Part shown: piece by piece, positions 60,389 through 64,000 of the stretch
Numbering within the stretch: the stretch's first letter is position 1
Layout of the letters: each line of letters opens with the position of its first letter
NCBI RefSeq assembly: GCF_020509005.1
Contig: NC_063013.1
Coordinates: forward strand, 4,154,001 to 4,218,000
Reading direction: 5' to 3'
DNA length: 64,000 nt
DNA from: Fulvia fulva
Lineage: Eukaryota; Ascomycota; Dothideomycetes; Mycosphaerellales; Mycosphaerellaceae
Made by a program: the position numbers and the translations under genes
The notes under the pieces: generated by a model
Told to the model about the DNA's origin: nothing
The model's input: the letters and a program-made list of their open reading frames with translations, nothing else
Databases searched by the model: none

Positions 60389-62230
60389 AAGTACTAGTAA
60401 GCTAGGAATACTAGTAAGCTAGGAATTTTGTCTTAGTATAACTAACTTATATTCTTTATTAATCGTTTTTACTACTATTAAATAGAGAACTAGTAAGCTT
60501 AATACTCTTATCCGATTTAGAATTGTTCTCTTTATCTTCCTAGTACGTTTATACGTTATAGCTAGTCCGACCGTAGTTACTATACCGCCGTCTACTTAGC
60601 TAGCCCTCTTTCGTACCCTCTGACCTACAACTCTTCTTTAACTATTCTATAGTTTCTAACGACTCGACGACTACCTATAACGAGCCAACTCTATATTCTA
60701 AGACCCCGTCGTACTAGAGACGCTTTTGTTTACGAGATCGGCGCGTTATAAGAGTCTTAACTTGTTGTTTAAGCTTAGAGTCACGAGCTCTAAGAAGCGT
60801 ATTCTCTTATAGTAACACTTCGCCGCCTTTTGTAAGCTAAGAGAAGCTATTATAAGCTGTTTTGTAGTTACTTAGTATAGCGTTGTATATAAGCTTAGAT
60901 TACGACGTAAACTCCTTTAAATTACTCGGAGTTTAAGACTACTATAATGTCGTCTAAGGCGGGAGTAGTCCTAGCGGGGTTCGTAGGCGTATATTAAGGC
61001 GATTAAGTACTACTTACGCGTTAATAGGAACTAATACTATAGCCTTAAAGGCCTTCTTATAGTTTGACGCGGTAAATACGCCGAAAACGTATCTTTAAAT
61101 GCCGGAAGGAAGGTTTCTTTATTAATATAGAAGACGCGCTAACGCGCTAAGTCCCGTACGCGTTATAAGTACTTTAGCTTTAACGGCGCAAAACAAACTA
61201 CGTTAAGAGGCTATAGGATATACAACGAATAAGCCGGTATATAGAGCGTAAGGATCTTATAGTCTAGATAGTACTCCTTAAATTCCTAGTTCTAATAGCT
61301 CTTATAGCCGTCTAAAATGAGCAACCTATAGCTACTTATAGAACGCGCCTCTATATACGCGTCAAAGTGCTTTGACTACTCGAGGCTAAGTACGTTATTT
61401 ATCTATCTATTCTCGAAGACCGTAAGCTTCTAATTTTGCGGTATATCTACCTCTTTATACTATACTAAAATATAGACGCGCCCTTTATAGATAATAAAGG
61501 GCGGGGTCGAGTAGCTAGTGGTATAGATACTCTAAATAACTATAATTCACTCTCTTTTACTAGGCTAAGTAGCCGTAGGGCGAGAGCGTCGTTCTAAGCT
61601 AGTAACGACTTTTATAGAGCTAATTACGCCTATTTAAAAGCCCGTCTTATCGAAGTTATAGATATCCTCGTTATATACGCTATACTTAATAATCGTCTCT
61701 TATATAAGCTTAAACTAGGCGCTTATGACTTCTAGATCTTCCTAGAATATTCTCTAACGGTCCTTCGCTCGGTTAAAGGCCATTTTAAGCTCGGTAGAGC
61801 GCGAAATAAATCTCTCTACCTAGTTCTTACCTACCGGATCCGCGTCGCGTTTACCGAGTAGCTAATCCGCTATATCTACTACCTCGCTAAGGGTAGGCGT
61901 AAATCCTCGCGAATCGAGATCGAGGATATATCGAATAATCGTCTATTCTTTAGTTAACGTAAGTTTATACTAGATAGGGCAAGTATCGACCTAAGGAGTA
62001 ATTCCGTAGTACCGGCTAGTTAGCGTCGAATAAGGTACGTAATATACTATAGCTACGCGTAGAAGACTCGTGAATTGGCCCTAACAATAGGTAGAGAGGG
62101 TAAGAGCAATTCTGCCTTCTTTATTAGACGATTATATATTATATTATTGAGATATAGTACGATAATTAAGAAGTTAGTCGTACTAAGACAAAATTCCTAG
62201 CTTACTAGTATTCCTAGCTTACTAGTACTT
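60389..62230 (-). mobile_element. Fot1/pogo DNA transposon, copy 2 (RIP-mutated)
   Basis: 1,842-bp sister of the element at 5,043-6,902, in the same orientation, flanked by TA (60,387-60,388 and 62,231-62,232). TIRs carry two 17-bp units at each end. The reverse-strand transposase remnant keeps the first catalytic Asp (NFDKTGF, near 61,636-61,660), unlike copy 1. It is full of TAG/TAA stops and so not functional. Confidence 0.88.
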
Positions 62231-62232
62231 TA

Positions 62233-62321
62233 TATTATAAAAGAGAGGTAGTATTACTAGTAATAGGCGTAACTATATATATCTTGAGACCTATATGTCT
62301 AGGGAATTGATCTATCTATCT
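62233..62321 (+). mobile_element. 3' tail of a LINE-like element
   Basis: Short segment ending TAGGGAATTGATCTATCTAT, which resembles the 3' end of the Tad1-type copies (GGGGAATGACAAATCTATCT). Probably the last bases of another LINE, cut by the Fot1/pogo element. Confidence 0.4.
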
Positions 62322-64000
62322 ATTACTAGACAAAATACGGCGTATTCGACAGCGCGTATTAAGAGTAACTTAGGAACGTATAAAGCAACTGTCCGTACCG
62401 GATAACTATCGAGATATATAGCTCTAAAGCTAGTCTGTTTCGAGGTTCTAGTCATCCTATTTCTATAGCTTAGCTACGGTCCTAAGCCCCCTTCTAGGCT
62501 AGCCGAAACTTAGCTAGAACATTACCTAACTTAGATTATAAGCTATACTAGCAATTTACTATAAACCTGCTATAGACCCTTAACGTATATAGCTCGCGTA
62601 AAATATAGAACACCAAGAAGACCTTACGCTATAACCTGAACGGCCGCCTAATAGTCCTCTCGAAAAGGAGAAGGCGAACTAGAGACATAGACTCTAGACT
62701 AGAAGCCTAGCTAGCGAGTATTAAGCAACTTGTAAGGGAAACCTACGCCTACTAAAAATAGACATAAATTACAATACTACTAAGCTAGTAATAGTATAGC
62801 TAGCAATAATAGCTAAACTAGTAACAACTATAGTAACCGCGACTATAAATATAGAGTAAGCCACCCCTCCGGGTTAACTAAACCTCTATATAGAAGGACC
62901 TCTATAAAGAGGCTTAAGAGATACTCGAAGTAGATAAGCGCCTAGCTAAGGTATATAAGAACACGATCGCCTAATTCCTCGGAGCCCTTAAGGCACTCGA
63001 ACATTAGATTCTAAGAGTAATCTAGTAGATAATATAGAAAGCTACTACCTAGTATACTCCTATATAGGTAAATATAGTAGCTAACTCCCCTAACTTATAG
63101 ACCTAAAGGATAAACAACGCTATTAGGGTATACGTTACGGACCCGGAGGAGAAGCGAGAGCTAGAGAGTCTAATAAGTAAGGAGCTAGTAGACAGGATTA
63201 GCTAGAAGGAGATAGTAGGAGCTAAAATCGAGCCTAGAGGAGTAATACCGCTCTTTATAGTATAGGAGACAGACCGACAAAAGCTCGAGACCCTTAAGGA
63301 CTAGATAGTTAAGGTAGCGAGGTCGGTAAAGGTCTCTTACTAGTAGTTTACGGTAATAGCCTATAGGGTACTAAGGACCTTTAGGGTAGAGAACGACCTC
63401 GCCCTACTCTAGATATAGAACTAGAACACCTTACCGGGAGTACGCTTTACTAAAGTAGCGTAGCTAAATAAGAACGTCGAAGCTACTAAGACGTACTACT
63501 CTCTAATTATCTAGATAGCTACCGCGGAATAAGCGAACTAGGTCCTAGAAGGAGGACTATTCTAGTAATACGAACGCCTCGATACGGAGATATATAAGAG
63601 GAGCTATAGAGTACTCTAATGCTTTAACTACTAGTAATACGGCTATATCGCGCTAAAGTGTACTGAGAAGACCCCTTAGTACCTATACTATATAGGACCG
63701 TGTTAGGGGAAATAATGCCTATAGGAGGAATCGAGGTACGCGTACTACGGCCGTAAATACCCGGTATACTCGAACTAATGCCCTATTAGGATAGTAGCGT
63801 AAGAAAAGGCCCGCTAGGCTAGGTTAATAACCCCGGCGAGGTACTATATACTAACGCTCGGTAATTCCTAGTATAGAGGATTCGAGGCCGTAAAGAGGAA
63901 AAGGATAGACGAAGCGATACAAAATATATAGTAGAGTACTTACCCGCCGCCGGGACGCCTAAGGGGGCTATAGAGAGCGGTAAATAAAGCTAGATAGATA
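62322..64000 (+). mobile_element. Second LINE family, 5' region and ORF1 (cut by window edge)
   Basis: Forward-strand remnant starting directly after the (ATCT)n tail. A Gag-like ORF1 can be followed from about 62,900 (KRLAKVYKNTIAQFLGALKA with read-through) to CCHC-type zinc knuckles near 63,618-63,790 (CFNY..YGYIALKC, then later Cys-rich blocks ending NQCPIRIV). The sequence is clearly different from the ORF1 of the five other LINE copies. The RT part would lie beyond the window. RIP-type TAG stops are frequent. Confidence 0.68.

Overview
This is a repeat-rich stretch of a filamentous ascomycete genome. A Dothideomycete of the Mycosphaerella type fits best, judging by the nitrate reductase subtype, the small introns and the transposon families, but that placement is an inference. 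About 54 of the 64 kb is dead transposon DNA carrying the signature of repeat-induced point mutation (RIP): CpA has become TpA on both strands, so CAG, CAA and TGG codons read as TAG, TAA and TAG, while CpG is largely kept. The reading frames of the old elements can still be followed if the TAG/TAA codons are read through.

Layout. 1-13,205: a Tad1-type LINE running in from the left edge, a Fot1/pogo DNA transposon, a second LINE and the reverse-transcriptase/RNase H part of a Ty1/copia element. 13,206-36,681: a four-level nest whose joints can be read to the base. A Ty3/gypsy element (150-bp LTRs, TSD GTATC) sits inside the copia remnant. It was itself hit by two copia elements (20,038-30,282, TSD TACTA; 30,845-36,462, TSD GTTTT), and the first of these carries a LINE (24,962-29,916, 13-bp TSD). 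36,687-39,175: the 3' end of the host copia and a pair of ~400-bp direct repeats. 39,189-44,149: a reverse-strand LINE with a 13-bp TSD. 53,880-64,000: a pogo-like remnant, a fifth LINE, a gypsy scrap, a second Fot1/pogo copy and the start of a different LINE family.

The only gene-bearing island is about 44,150-53,880. It has normal base composition and four recognisable genes: nitrate reductase (forward; three reading-frame lesions), a small secreted protein (reverse, two exons, apparently intact), an FAD-dependent aromatic-ring-hydroxylase-like monooxygenase (reverse; in-frame TAG plus a damaged first splice junction), and a glycine/threonine/histidine-rich dehydrin-like repeat protein (reverse, intact). 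The genes do not look like a pathway cluster. Two of the four appear to be dying.

Most notable: (i) one nitrate reductase lesion is a 5-bp insertion reading TA-CTG-TA, the form left by excision of a Tc1-like transposon; (ii) the RIP boundary falls inside the LINE at 39,189-44,149, whose outer ~170-340 bp is nearly clean; (iii) the nest gives a fully ordered insertion history. Single-base indel lesions could also be assembly errors, and this cannot be settled from the sequence alone.
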